A DNA stretch of 64,000 nt, from NCBI GenBank assembly GCA_905250075.1, contig CAJNOP010000419.1, forward strand, positions 62,001 to 126,000, given 5' to 3'. The notes under the pieces were generated by a model that was not told the origin of the DNA, did no database searches, and worked only from the letters and a program-made list of their open reading frames with translations. The DNA is from Rotaria sp. Silwood1. Taxonomy: Eukaryota; Rotifera; Eurotatoria; Philodinida; Philodinidae. Position numbers and translations under genes: made by a program. This document shows positions 38,071 to 49,889 of the stretch, piece after piece; positions within the stretch are counted from its first letter, which is position 1, and every line of letters starts with the position of its first letter.

Positions 38071-38640
38071 TATCCCATTGGCGCATAAGTTCTGAGAGTT
38101 TCGATCAGTAGAATAATATCGCCAATATAAAACTACATTTTAAGGAAAGTAATTATATATTCTGATAGCGCTCGGAATTCTCTATCACCTTGTGTATTTA
38201 AGTCTTGACTTACATTTATTTGCTGAAAAATATTTTGAATACAGTAAAAACATCCTCACCCGCATTGGCAATGTTCGAAATATTTCTGAACAAATAAGTT
38301 CAGGTGAAGACCTAAATACACAGGGTGATAGAGCATTTCAAGAGCTCTCAGAATACATAATTACTTTTCTAAAAAGACGGATTACTGTATAGATAAAAAT
38401 TTTAAAAACACATGAGAAAAGAACAAAAAATGGAATTCGTGGGAATCTGAGGGCGTGGGTGTCTTCACTGTACTCAAGGTATTTTTCAGCAAATAAATGT
38501 AAGTCAAGACTTAAATACACAAGGTGATAGAGAATTTCAAGCGCTATCAGAATATATAATTGCTTTCCTTAAAATGTAGTTTTATATTGGCGATATTATT
38601 CTACTGATCGAAACTCCAGAACTTATGCGCCAATGGGATA
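38071..38640. repeat. 570-bp palindrome containing repeated coding-like segment
   Basis: The left arm (38071-38232) and right arm (38479-38640) are reverse complements over about 162 bp with few mismatches, beginning TATCCCATTGGCGCATAAG. The complementarity continues more weakly inwards. A third, diverged copy of part of the right arm lies between them at about 38283-38370, in direct orientation. The right arm and the middle copy translate, in the same sense, to DLNTQGDREFQALSEYIIAF and DLNTQGDRAFQELSEYIITF. So the palindrome has captured and multiplied a short gene piece. No terminal duplication is evident. Confidence 0.75.
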
Positions 38641-38778
38641 CATACTACGCTCAAAAAGTTTCCGAATTGATTTTATTTGAAAATAATAAGAAGCTTTGCT
38701 GCATATGCTCTATTGTCATTGCTCTGTTCATGCAGTCCCCTATATATAGACATTATGAATTCAGTTGAATTATGCGTA

Positions 38779-38935
38779 TGGGTGGATGGTATTCCGTCTG
38801 TGGGTGTGAGTGTGGGGGTGGGTGTGTGGTGGTGTAGGTGTGTGGGCCTGAGTCTGGATATGGGTGTGTACAGGAAAAGAACACACCTACACCCACACTC
38901 CACATCCAGACCCCACACCCACACCCAAATCTATG
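38779..38935. repeat. GT-rich / AC-rich imperfect inverted repeat
   Basis: A G+T-rich stretch (GTGGGTGTG units, about 38779-38870) is followed after a few bases by an A+C-rich stretch (CACCTACACCCACAC, about 38880-38935) that is its imperfect reverse complement. The frames crossing it are low-complexity artefacts. It may be a microsatellite that inverted, or a small foldback element. Confidence 0.55.
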
Positions 38936-39975
38936 AAAATATCAATCTTAATCAATGAATTTGAAATATATCAATGTTTTTGTCCGTTCCATCATCGAAT
39001 ATGCTGTTTCTTTTCATTATTTTGCTCCATGGATTTTAATGAACTAACTTTCCGGTATTATCCAATTTATTCAACCAAGATTGATTGAATTTTGTTCTGG
39101 ATCAGGTATTTAATGAACAATTTGATATAATTACTTATAAGAAAATATTATAAGTTCTTTTTTTTATGTCAGTATATAATGATGATGTTACGATTATTTG
39201 TCGCAACTCAGCAAAATAAAGAAATTCAAATGAAGAAAGAATGAAAGGATTATGTAGCATAGAAGTGATCCGTTAATAGAAACACAATTGGTGCAACTTT
39301 AATTAAGAGAAAATAAGTTATGTTATACTGTAATTAAATTAGGGTTGCCAAACAATTTGTCAAAGTTCGTTTTATTTCTACTTCCCGCATTGAATTTTGT
39401 AAAAGTCGATTGAAATTCAATCAATTACTTTTCATCGAATGTTTAACTATCTTGTTATTACTTAGTCTCGTTTTAATTCTTTTTCTATCTAAGATAGTTG
39501 AATGTAGTTTGCCCATAGGTATATCGGTTGGTCGGTGTAACAAACAAAAATAAGAAAAAAGATCAGTGTTTCCTGCTATCAATGAAGCTACTATTGCTGA
39601 AAAAATTTATCTATGCTAAATTTTTCTCGTTAGACCTTATTTTTTGATAAAAAAAAGAGGAAAAAGATAAGAATTTCTAAGCAAAGAGACTAAAAAGAGG
39701 TGCTTAAAAATAAGAGGAAGAAAGAAAAAAAAGAGACGGAGTGAGTAGCCAGGAGCATTGTAGTTCATAATTTTTCTTTTCACTTCGCAGTAGTCGCCGC
39801 CATAGTTTATTGCGAGCAAAGAACAGAAAAAAGACTGGGAAAAAACCCATTCTCGTCTCATTATATTGTGATTCAAAATTTCATAATTGTATATTTTTTA
39901 TTTCACTGGTTGTTGACAGCTATTTATTTTAGATATCAAACTCTAAAAACTAGCAAGCTCACAGCAGTAGCGAGG
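38936..39975. promoter_or_regulatory. 5' region of the OAS-like gene
   Basis: AT-rich, without coding signal. Two AG acceptor-like sites (GTTGACAG near 39919 and TTATTTTAG near 39932) precede the OAS-like ATG, so the leader may be spliced. The open frame extends upstream of 39976 without a Met codon. Confidence 0.35.
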
Positions 39976-41304
39976 ATGACAATTCGACGTCTACGTAGAA
40001 CTCTAAACGCTTTTTCAAGTAGTTTGGTTGTTCCGACAGTAGTATTTAGAAAGGGTAAAAAGTCTATGCAACAAATCTTTTTAATTTTGCAAAAAAAGTC
40101 ACGTTATAATCTGGATCGATGTCGGCTGGTGGGCGGTATGGGCAAGAAGACATCTACTTCATTGAAATTCGATTATGATTGTGTGATTTATGTCAATGAC
40201 GTCGATCCTCCATTTAAGAATCTTCTGGATGAATGGAACACGATTTTGAAAGCGCATTGCAGCGACATTATTGGTGAAATACAAATAACAGCACATAGCC
40301 TGCAATTTAAAAGAGGCGAATTCGATTTTGACGTCTTGCCTGCACCAAATTATTCTGGACCAAAGCATGATATTATGCAACAAGCTGAAACAATCTGGGT
40401 TAAAATTTCAAAGGAACAGGATATCCCGATAGAAAAGACATGTTCCTTGTATAGTTCAGGACTCTCAGAATTAGCGTTCAATTTTATGAAGAAGCAATCT
40501 TGCTTTATTCATGGTTTGTGCCGCTTATGTAAATATTGGAACCAGACGGTACTATACAACACGAAAATTTATGGTCGCTCATTTATCATCGAATGCCTCG
40601 CGGTCAAGGCGGGACAAGAAGAAGAACAAGCTGCAATCAATAGAAAATCATCGACACTCAATGCATTTCGTCTCTTTTTACATTATCTCATCGCATACCA
40701 GGAAATTAACATCATTTTCTCCAAATTTTATAAGCAAATATTAGGCCCATTGCCCAAAAAACCTTACTTGATTGATCCAACAAATCCCTACAACAACCTT
40801 CTTGCCAACATACCTGAGAGTGACTTAGACTCTTTGGCAAAATATTCGCAAGAAACATTGAAATGTTTAGACAAGTGCCAAACTAAACTTAATGCTGCAA
40901 TAGAAACACTGTTCGATCCACAACCAGATCTGAAAAGCTTATTTCCATCTTCGGCGAAGTTGAAGAGTATTTCTACAATGATAACCAGCAAACCACATTT
41001 GCCTGAAAAGTCGCAACCATTAATTGTACGCCGAAGTATATTTGATTCGAACACTCTGAAATCCATGAAAAACATTATACATTATGTTCTGGCATACTTA
41101 ATCACTATCGCTAAGAGAAAGTCTCAACATAACGTGCCCAAGAATGTGGTAGAGGCAACTTTACAGTTCCTCAATCGTTCTTTTAATCAAAGAGATCATC
41201 AATCGATACCAAATACGAAAACGCACGATGATTACGACATTACATTTATTTTTCCGTTGAATACGACAGACAAAGACGCCATATATATTTCAATGTGTCA
41301 ATAA
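39976..41304 (+). CDS. OAS-like nucleotidyltransferase (CD-NTase fold), intronless
   Basis: A single open frame of 442 residues from ATG 39976 (MTIRRLRRTLNAF); the frame is open further upstream but has no ATG. The nucleotidyltransferase signature is intact: GG at 53-54 in LVGGMGKKTST, then D66-Y-D68, and the third acidic residue D119 in FDFDVLPAP, which matches the FDVLPA of 2'-5' oligoadenylate synthases. The OAS C-domain follows, with a SELAF..KK and CKYWNQ region, RSFIIECLAVKA, and IDPTNPYNNLL at 266-276, equivalent to the DPADPTxN motif of OAS. Enzymes of this fold sense double-stranded RNA or other ligands and make 2'-5'-linked oligonucleotide messengers. About 130 C-terminal residues, including a hydrophobic helix near 375, have no counterpart I know. 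It has no introns and appears to use more G/C third positions than neighbours. Family firm; product and ligand unknown. Confidence 0.85.
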   Translation: MTIRRLRRTLNAFSSSLVVPTVVFRKGKKSMQQIFLILQKKSRYNLDRCRLVGGMGKKTSTSLKFDYDCVIYVNDVDPPFKNLLDEWNTILKAHCSDIIGEIQITAHSLQFKRGEFDFDVLPAPNYSGPKHDIMQQAETIWVKISKEQDIPIEKTCSLYSSGLSELAFNFMKKQSCFIHGLCRLCKYWNQTVLYNTKIYGRSFIIECLAVKAGQEEEQAAINRKSSTLNAFRLFLHYLIAYQEINIIFSKFYKQILGPLPKKPYLIDPTNPYNNLLANIPESDLDSLAKYSQETLKCLDKCQTKLNAAIETLFDPQPDLKSLFPSSAKLKSISTMITSKPHLPEKSQPLIVRRSIFDSNTLKSMKNIIHYVLAYLITIAKRKSQHNVPKNVVEATLQFLNRSFNQRDHQSIPNTKTHDDYDITFIFPLNTTDKDAIYISMCQ

Positions 41305-43157
41305 ATTTGTCATACTGACTAGAATTAGTTTGAATTCCGCCCATCATCTAATTTCATATAGTTAGATGTTGAAGAGGCTGATTATTAAAAACCTTCTCTT
41401 TACTTAAGTCTGCATCAGCTCTCGAAAAGATATCCGAAAGCGGTTTTTGCTGATAATGAGGTTGGATATAATTGTGTATGTGGGTGCGGATTAGTGGGAA
41501 TAGATCTAAAGAAGACCCAAATCGACAATTAAACATACGTCCTCACCCATTCACACCCTTTATCATCATACTTTTACAGCATGCTAATATGATAAAACTT
41601 TTCTAACTATATAGTAATACGAGTGGAACAAGAATGTACTCATTCTTGCTTATATGGTTCATTATTGACTCTTGTAATCATTTAAGATACTTTTTATATA
41701 CTCAAAGCTGCTATATCACGCTTGACTCAATAAGATCGAAGTGATATAACATAAAATGTATACTTATTCATAGCAATGGTTACATTAAATAATTCATTTT
41801 AGTGAATTCTCATGGGAAAAAACTTGGTCATTCTGTTGAAAAGAAACTTTTGAAACACATATCAATCATAAATATTGATAATATAACGGTGTAAGACTTG
41901 TTTATTGAGTTTTAATATTTAATTCTATCATTATTTTATTTCTATTGTTCATTATCAACAGGCATCTTTTCATTTGATGAAGTTACACATGAAAATAGAT
42001 TTCATTCAATCATTAATACCGTCCCCATTTCATATATCATCTATAAATCTAGGTGACGACATTGTTTATCCATTTCGCAGTTGTATTTATTGTTTCGTTT
42101 GAAATTCAGGCTATTTTTGTTCTCATTTTACATACAGTGGCACCTAAAAAATAGATCATCTACCCAAATGATTGCTTTCTTTTTCTTTAAGATATCAGCT
42201 CTCTCTATGCCACGTATTTACCATGCCAGAGTACAAATACAAAAATTGATAATCTTGGAAACACAAAATAACTCAATATTGTACTCCGTATACAATCGTT
42301 TTCGACAAGAAGACGTGTTTGATAAATGTTCCAACGGAATTATATTAGTGTTTTGGTCAAAACATTATAAACAGTGCAACTTCTCGATCAAAAGAATATA
42401 ACACTAGATTTTTAATCTTCATACATCCTTATATTTTTGCTTGAGGTATATAATCAATTAGTGAAATCGAAGCACATCATTCTTAGTATTTCTGAACTGG
42501 TAAAGTGACTCAATAACATAGAAAGCTGATAATTTGAGCAGATAAATTATGAAAACAAGATTAGATTTTGGCAAAAACTGCAACTCAATCTGTTGAAGCC
42601 ATCTTGAAATATGTGAAAAACAAAGCGATTAATTAGGTTTACGATTAATTTTGAATGCGATTATTTATATATCGATTGTCATCATTGACATCGATGTTTA
42701 CTAGGTGCAACTATTGTATGTTTAATGTAATCTCTTTAACTTGTTATACGTATTCTTGTTTTATCATATTTACTTTTTGATGTCTTGTCTATAACAAAAA
42801 TTGTTTTACTAGGATATCAACAATCAATATGTTGCTTAGATACAATCAATTCAAATAGAATGCAAAGTTCTTATTATGCCATCAAACAGGTTGACTATTG
42901 ATCAAAGACTTTGTTTATAAATCTATGAGATAATCACTTGAATGATTATTTCAATAGAATAATGCTTAATAAACGATGGAGACTTTCAATATTTTCATCG
43001 AAAAATCATAAGAAAGTATATTCTTTCCTATAGATGAATCCACAATAGTTCTTTCCTATTTTAAAATTCTTAAATAACTTCTTAAAAATAATTTCACAAC
43101 AGCAAATACAATAAATAAATCTCGTAGAAATAGTATAACCAATAAAAATTAGATATT
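41305..43157. other. Convergent spacer OAS-like / BBS7
   Basis: 1.85 kb of AT-rich sequence. The longest frame (42081-42401) shows low-complexity Phe/Leu-rich translation and no family resemblance. No repeats are evident. Confidence 0.4.
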
Positions 43158-46100
43158 TTATAATGAATTAAAAAAGTCAATGAAAACTTGTGGTTGAGAA
43201 AATGATGTATTGAGTTTATCAAATAGAAGTGGAATTTTTGCTTTAACATTTATGCCTTCAAATTTATGTTTGTCAATAAATAAATCAGCAACCATACCTA
43301 TATTAAATATATAATTTAATTATTAAACAATAACAAAAAAAAAAACCAAAATATATTCAATTAAACTTACTACATAAACGATTAAGATGAACTGGTGTTT
43401 GTTTATATTGTTCACGTATAGAATTCGCATTATTAAGTATATGTCGATGTTCAGGTGTTAAAACATCATCAGTTGAACCATCCATAACTAATTCTTTTAA
43501 TGGTTCAATTAAATTATATTTATCTGTTAAGGTTTTATAATGTGCAATCATGGGCAACATTTGACTGAGTGTCGATGATATTGTTTCATTACTTAATTCT
43601 AGAAAAATAAGATTTTTCTTTATATAGTAAAATGAATAATTTGACAATAATTACCATAAGTGATATTTAAAGTAATTTTTTTTTCAGTAGCTTTTTTACT
43701 CATAACATCTTTGAGTATCGATATAGTTGAAACATTTTCTGATCGAAAAATAGCTTCTTCTTGTCTAAATAACAAAAAAAAGAACAAAATTATTCTAATT
43801 TGATGTTTTAAAATATTCACACAATCTATTTTCATGATCTATACAACAATGATAGAACGTATTCGGTTGTTATATAGTGAAATACTGTTGATTTTATCTT
43901 CATTAATATTAAGAAAATCCAAAAATTTCATTCTATTTACTTAAGATATAACAATGGTAATGGAAAAATCATTAGAATACATTTTACGAAAAATATTCAA
44001 GAAAATTTTCTTTAACATATCGTTACTTGAAAAGATCTAAAGTGCTCTAATCTCAATTTTTGTAGAAACATATATTCTGTGCTTGATATTGAACTAAAAC
44101 TTATTCATCATAAATTGTTTTGTGATTGTAATAATCAAGTATCATCCTTTAAAATCATTAGAAGTAACTCAAAATGATTTCGTATAATTCAAGAAAAAAA
44201 AACTTGCAATGAAATACGATTGAACAAAACTATAATGAAGGCAATATCAAATAAGTTTGTTGCCGTAATGTTTATAATCATTATATTATAATTATTACAC
44301 ATCATGAATAGAATCTGAACTACATATGTTCAAAAAATATATCAACCTTGCATAAAAGGGTATTATTATTATTGTTATTTAAGTGAAACAAATATGCATA
44401 GGTAGCAGAGATGTCCATCGCGGCGCTGCCGCTGCCGCGATGGCGGCGCGGCAGCGGCAGGTTTTTTAAAAAATCACCGCGGCAGCGGCAGATTTTTTTA
44501 AAAGTCATCGCGGCAGCGGCGCGGTAGCGGCAGGTTTTTTAAAAAACCATCGCGGCAGCGGCAGGATTTTTTTTGGAGGACATTGAAAAACTGTATGAAT
44601 TTAATAGAATTTCAGGATTTACAAATGAAACGCCCTGATATTGAATAAATCTGATGGACTAGTACCCATATCTCTGGTCAAATATAGTCACAGCAGTGAA
44701 ATTAGAAACACGTTTTTGAAAACCGTCGCGGCAGCGTTTCTTTTATAAGTCATCGCGGTGCGGCAGCGTCGCGGCAACATTTTTTTATAAACCGTCGCGG
44801 CGCGGCAGCGGCAGATTTTCAGCCGCGATGGACATCTCTGATAAGTAGTATATTTTTGTCATCAAGTGGTTCATATATTTAGTGTCTTCTAACTATGATA
44901 CAATTGAACAGATATTTGAATATATTATGTTAATGAGAAATATCATCTGTTATTGTATAGAACGTGAATCTTATTAATATAACAAATTATTTTTGATTTA
45001 TATTTAATTAATTCAATAATTATTTACAAAGATCAAGTTTATACATCACGAAATTCACATTTTAAAATAATCTAAATACCTGTATATACATTCAAGTTGT
45101 GTTTGTAAGAATATATTTGTATAAGTTAATCGATTTTCTTTATCAACTGGTGGTCGTTCAGGAACATCAGCAAGACAAAATTGTATCCATGAATGAATTT
45201 CTGCATAACTAAATGAACCAGTAATTTTCATTGTATTCATTGGTCTAAAATGGAAAAATATTATTTCAAAGAAAAAACAAAGAATATCTGATTTTCTCAA
45301 TACTTATTTGGATCAATTGATATTGTACTTCTTTGATGTAATGATAATGGTTTAATTGTATGTCGTCGAAGCATTGAACATCGTGGTTGAATTTTTGATG
45401 TTATATATAATTGTAATGTTCCATAATGACCTTCAATTGTTCGTACATGCATTTCTAAACGTGTTGTATTTACTTGACAACGATAAGTAACAAGTACTGC
45501 ATTGTTATCCTGTTTGTTTTTTTTTGTTATCAATGAAAAACAAAAACTTGAATGTTAAAAAATAAAATAACAAATCTAATTTACTTTTGGATCACAATCA
45601 CTAAAACTCATAACAGCAGAATTTTTTTCAACATCAAGTATATCCAAAATAACATCACATTGTAAAAGAACATTATCTATTGGTATTTCACTTTCAATTG
45701 TTAGATTATATGTTGCATCATCACGATTTAATTCAAAACGATCATTAACACGAAATTCACGTATTGTTGATATAGCATTTGTATTTGATTTAATTGCTTC
45801 ATGATAACGGTCATGTGTTGTTAATAATTTTCTTTGTAATTCTTCAATTTCATTTCTAAATTAGTTTAATCGAAAGAGAAAATTTTTGATTTTCAGACTA
45901 ATTTTATTTACTTAAGTTCTTCTATTTTATGTGCAAGATCATCATTTTGTGTTACAATAATTTCACCACCTAATTCATGTTGTAATGGTTGAGAAGTTAA
46001 ACCAAATATCCAACCTAAAATAAATGAAAATAAACAAATAAATTAGCAAATATAAGAAAAATATTTACCTTGATATGTACAACATACTAATTCATCGTAA

Positions 46101-48192
46101 TTTGCATTACCCACTGTTCCACCTTCAATATTAGTAATACTTTCAGTACCATTCTAAAATAAAAACATCATTACTTTTTTTTTTCATATATACAAAAAAA
46201 AAAGGTATATATATATGTATGTATTTAAATCTATGCAATGATAATGAAGATCTATTTGAAATATAAACAGTGATTTTGAACAGTTGATGAAATTTTTCAA
46301 TATATTTAACTTTTGAAAATAGATTTTAAAGACAAGTTTTGAGAAAATCATTCTAGAAGATACTATAGAAATTATTTATTGATATTATCATTTTAAACAA
46401 TATCAGTTACTAAACAGAATAACGAATGATCGAGTTTTTAATAGTCTACTTTTACTAATTTCGTAATAAGATTACATAGTGGATCATAAATAGAACTACA
46501 ATAAAAAAAGAAATTAAATATCTGTCTAAAGTCACAAGGAATTTTATGAATGATAATATATTGATGGGCATAGAGCAAATTTTCAGACCTATATAGCTAG
46601 TCTAAAAGTGAACATTTACAAACTTTCGAATTTTCAAACATCAAGGAACGCTTCTTTTTCAAAGAGATGGGTATTCTAATGTCGAAAGAGCTGCAACTTT
46701 GTATTTTAATTCTGCGGCAAGAATTTCAGCATTTAAACTGACCAGTTTTAAAAAATTTTTCTCTGTGCTGATCAATATAATATCATTCATAAGATTCGTT
46801 TTGATTTCGTACTATTCTTCTCAATGACAACTGACACAGAATACATGTCATAAAAGATATCATAAATTGGTCAAAATGAGACTTAAGTGTACAACATTCA
46901 TCTAATTTCGAACAATATTATAAATATATGATATCTTACATAAGTATATTTTAAAATTGGTTCATCAGTTGTTTCAAAATTATATACTTCAACAGTACCA
47001 TCTTCACGTGCAACAATCATATCTGGTACACCATCAGCCAATATATCATAAAAATCAATAGCACTTATACCCGATAAATGTTTTGGATTAGCTATTTCCC
47101 ATTTAGTACTTGTTGAAATACTATTGTAAAAATAAATAATATCAAACTAATGGAAAAATAAACTTATAAAAAAAAAATAAAGCAAACCTGCCAATTTCAA
47201 GTTGACCAAGACGACCATCAGATGTACCATAAACAATTTCACTTTTTGTTGGACCTAAAAACTAATAATCTTATTCTATTCTATTCTATATTATATTATA
47301 TTTTTACCTCCAGTCTTATTCGAAAGAATTAATGTTGTTGGAATACCAGGAATTTCAGCTTCATATAATACTGATGATTTCTGAAAGAAAAAATAATTTT
47401 ATTTTTTTTTTGTTTTTATTTTAATTTACATTTAATGGTCTTAATAATCGATCTTGACAAGCAATAACTGGCATAGCTTGAATTGGCAACGGAAGAATAA
47501 CAATATCATTCATTTTTGCTGCAAATGTTAATGTATCTGTTTCGTTTGATTCAACATAATGTGTATATGTTGTATCCGTACAAGTATATAAACTTGAACC
47601 AAGTATAGCCCTTTTCATTTTTTTAATAATTAGAAAAAAAGAAAATCAAAAAAATTTATAGTTTTCAATAACTTACATGCATCGAATTGGATCACTAACA
47701 TTTGTATCAAATGTATAAAATTGTTTACCTTTCTTTGAATAACCTCGTACTTCTGTTTCTGCTGCAACAAATATTCGATCAGGTGTTTCACCTAATCGAC
47801 CACCGAGTTCAACTCGAGTAATACGTCTACCAGGAGTAGTTTTGAAAATAGCCTAAAAAAAACTAAAATCTAGAATAAATATTTAAATATATGAATGAAA
47901 ACTTACATTTATATCTTTTTTTCGAACAGAAAATAATTGAACTATTCCATTACTTTCACCTAATGCAATCTATTAATAAAATTAAATATAAATTTGTATT
48001 AACGAAAAAGAAAGCATTAAATATATATATACTTTTTGTGTCTCTTTTTTCGCACTATCACGAGGTAATAATCGCATACATTTAGATGTTACTGATGATG
48101 TTGTCTTCAATTTAAAAAAATAGATTTAGATAGAAAAAATTTTAATGTAATACTTTAAAGTAATCGACGCGATTTAATTGTAATTCGAGCAT
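43158..48192 (-). CDS. BBS7: Bardet-Biedl syndrome protein 7 (BBSome subunit)
   Basis: Sixteen coding exons join in frame to 719 residues (human 715). Order: 48154-48192, 48033-48104, 47907-47969, 47677-47852, 47430-47610, 47308-47380, 47188-47254, 46940-47120, 46069-46153, 45912-46014, 45585-45855, 45304-45509, 45080-45244, 43655-43764, 43371-43598, 43158-43297. BBS7 is a core subunit of the BBSome coat that moves membrane proteins in and out of cilia. The N-terminal beta-propeller (1 to about 320) includes [14 protein letters not shown] and [19 protein letters not shown]; then come a coiled coil ([13 protein letters not shown]), the GAE-like region ([29 protein letters not shown]) and the helical C-terminus ([18 protein letters not shown]). 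All closely follow the human order. Start [13 protein letters not shown] matches the family N-terminus. The 1.3-kb intron before exon 14 contains a GC-rich MITE. Confidence 0.97.
44406..44840. mobile_element. GC-rich hAT-type MITE, 435 bp, in BBS7 intron
   Basis: The termini are inverted repeats, CAGAGATGTCCATCGCGGC at the left and its complement ending ATGGACATCTCTG at the right. The flanks are ATAGGTAG (44398-44405) and ATAAGTAG (44841-44848), an 8-bp duplication with one mismatch. The body consists largely of GCGGCAGCGGC-type motifs in both orientations separated by T-runs and an AT-rich core, so it stands out sharply from the AT-rich intron. No coding capacity. The ends and 8-bp duplication place it in the hAT superfamily. 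Confidence 0.85.
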
Positions 48193-49880
48193 TTTACAAC
48201 TTGAGATAATCTGTTTTTTTTTTTTTTTGTTTAATCTGTTTTCTTTGTCTTTCTGTAGGAGAAAAATGAACCATAACTCGAACGATTGTTTCGGTGAGAA
48301 CCTTCATTCTTCTGTCTTGGAATCTTTTATCGAACTGAATATGTACGTCATCTATCGTTCATAAACAAATATTTCACTGCAGTTATAATTTAATTTACAA
48401 TAAATATTCATATTTAATTAAATCGAACAAACTATATAAAAGCTTTCATTAATTTCTAATTGTTTATTTTACTGAAATTAACTATTTTTTTTATTGTTTC
48501 GTGAAAAAGAAAAGCAAATCTTATTTGAATTCAATCTAAGCTAACCAAGTTGAGAAGTGGAGAATATTATGTCAAATTAAATGGATATATAGTATTACTA
48601 GATGAAGACCATTATTGATGATCACAATGGTAACTATCCTTTCGTCGTAAAATTGATTCTTTCAGTACGAAATATATTATGATAAATTCCTTGATGAACT
48701 TTTCAATAGATAATTCTCAATTGTTTATAATGCAGGGGCAACAGCAAACATTAAATTACATATGACTAATTCCGTAAAATGAACTAATTGAGATATGAGT
48801 TTTTAACAAAAAAGTTGCATGTCATCGCTTAGAAATATTCTATTCATTGGAGAAATATTCTTTCAGAGAAAGCACTATAGATTTTCAGAAAACAAAGTAT
48901 CTCTCCATATAATTGTTTATTATTATGTACGAAGACTGTTATCGAACAAATTGGCATTATTTAATGATACTAATACATGCACGTTGTAAATATATTGATC
49001 TCTTGATAATTAATGCAAAGATTGTAAATACAATATTGATAATATAACATGTATTCAATATGTTTATAATTGACATTAATGTAAAAATAATCTTGACAAG
49101 TTTGACAATAAATTTGCTGAGATTTTCTTGTGATAATACATTCCTTTGCCTAAATTAGTTGACGATAACAACAAAGTTTTGAATACGTTTGTCCGTTCAT
49201 TTATTTTGAAAAAGTTGATTAATGATTTTTCTCGTTTCCATATACATTTCGTATATGGAAAATCACGAAAAGTTGAAACACAACTTCAAAGACTATTTTA
49301 ATGATGTATTCAATTTCCTGAAAGAATACGTTGCTTAGTATTGTGTAGTTTCAAGCCTAGGAAATATCAGAATAAAAGATTCAAGTGCAGAATTGCCATC
49401 TCATAAAATCTGAAAAGTTCATCTAACAAATGCAGGAAAAAGTGAGAACCTATATTGTTACTGATTTGTAGCATTTCTAAGAGTTTTAATCATTTTTTTT
49501 TTCTATCTATGTCATTTCTTTATTTTTGCAAAATTTCAAAACATAGAAGATAAAATGCAAAAAAGAAAGCAAGCTTTATCTAACATATTGTATTTGAATA
49601 TATAGTTATTATTACAACTAATTACTACCAGCAACTCTTCTTGTCATGTGGTATTTTGACGAATTTGTCATTCAGAAGCTATTGCATTTACTGAGACATT
49701 TGATTACGAAAATCGTTAAGTAAATTTTTCATTTTCGAAAAAAACACTTTCCACATAACGATTGCTGATTGAAATCCAATATAAGAATAAATGAGTTCCT
49801 TCATATTTTGATGTTGGTGTTGCATTGACAGTTAATAACATTTCTCATAATTGATCTTATCCATTCATTTTTGTTTGTTC
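48193..49880. other. 5' region of BBS7 and spacer
   Basis: AT-rich, with no coding signal or recognisable repeat. A perfect short hairpin sequence (TTTCCATATACATTTCGTATATGGAAA region) occurs near 49236-49262. Confidence 0.35.
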
Positions 49881-49889
49881 TTCCTCGTC

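Noticed and set aside
38677..39088. Overlapping ORFs on both strands across the GT/AC repeat
   Set aside because: They are frames forced open by the low-complexity inverted microsatellite.
39868..39975. Upstream start for the OAS-like protein (36 extra residues)
   Set aside because: The frame is open but begins with GTG, and the family N-terminal helix fits the ATG at 39976; the upstream part also contains splice-acceptor-like sites.
42081..42401. 106-codon ORF on the plus strand
   Set aside because: Composition is Phe/Leu-rich as expected from AT-rich non-coding DNA; no motif and no splice context.
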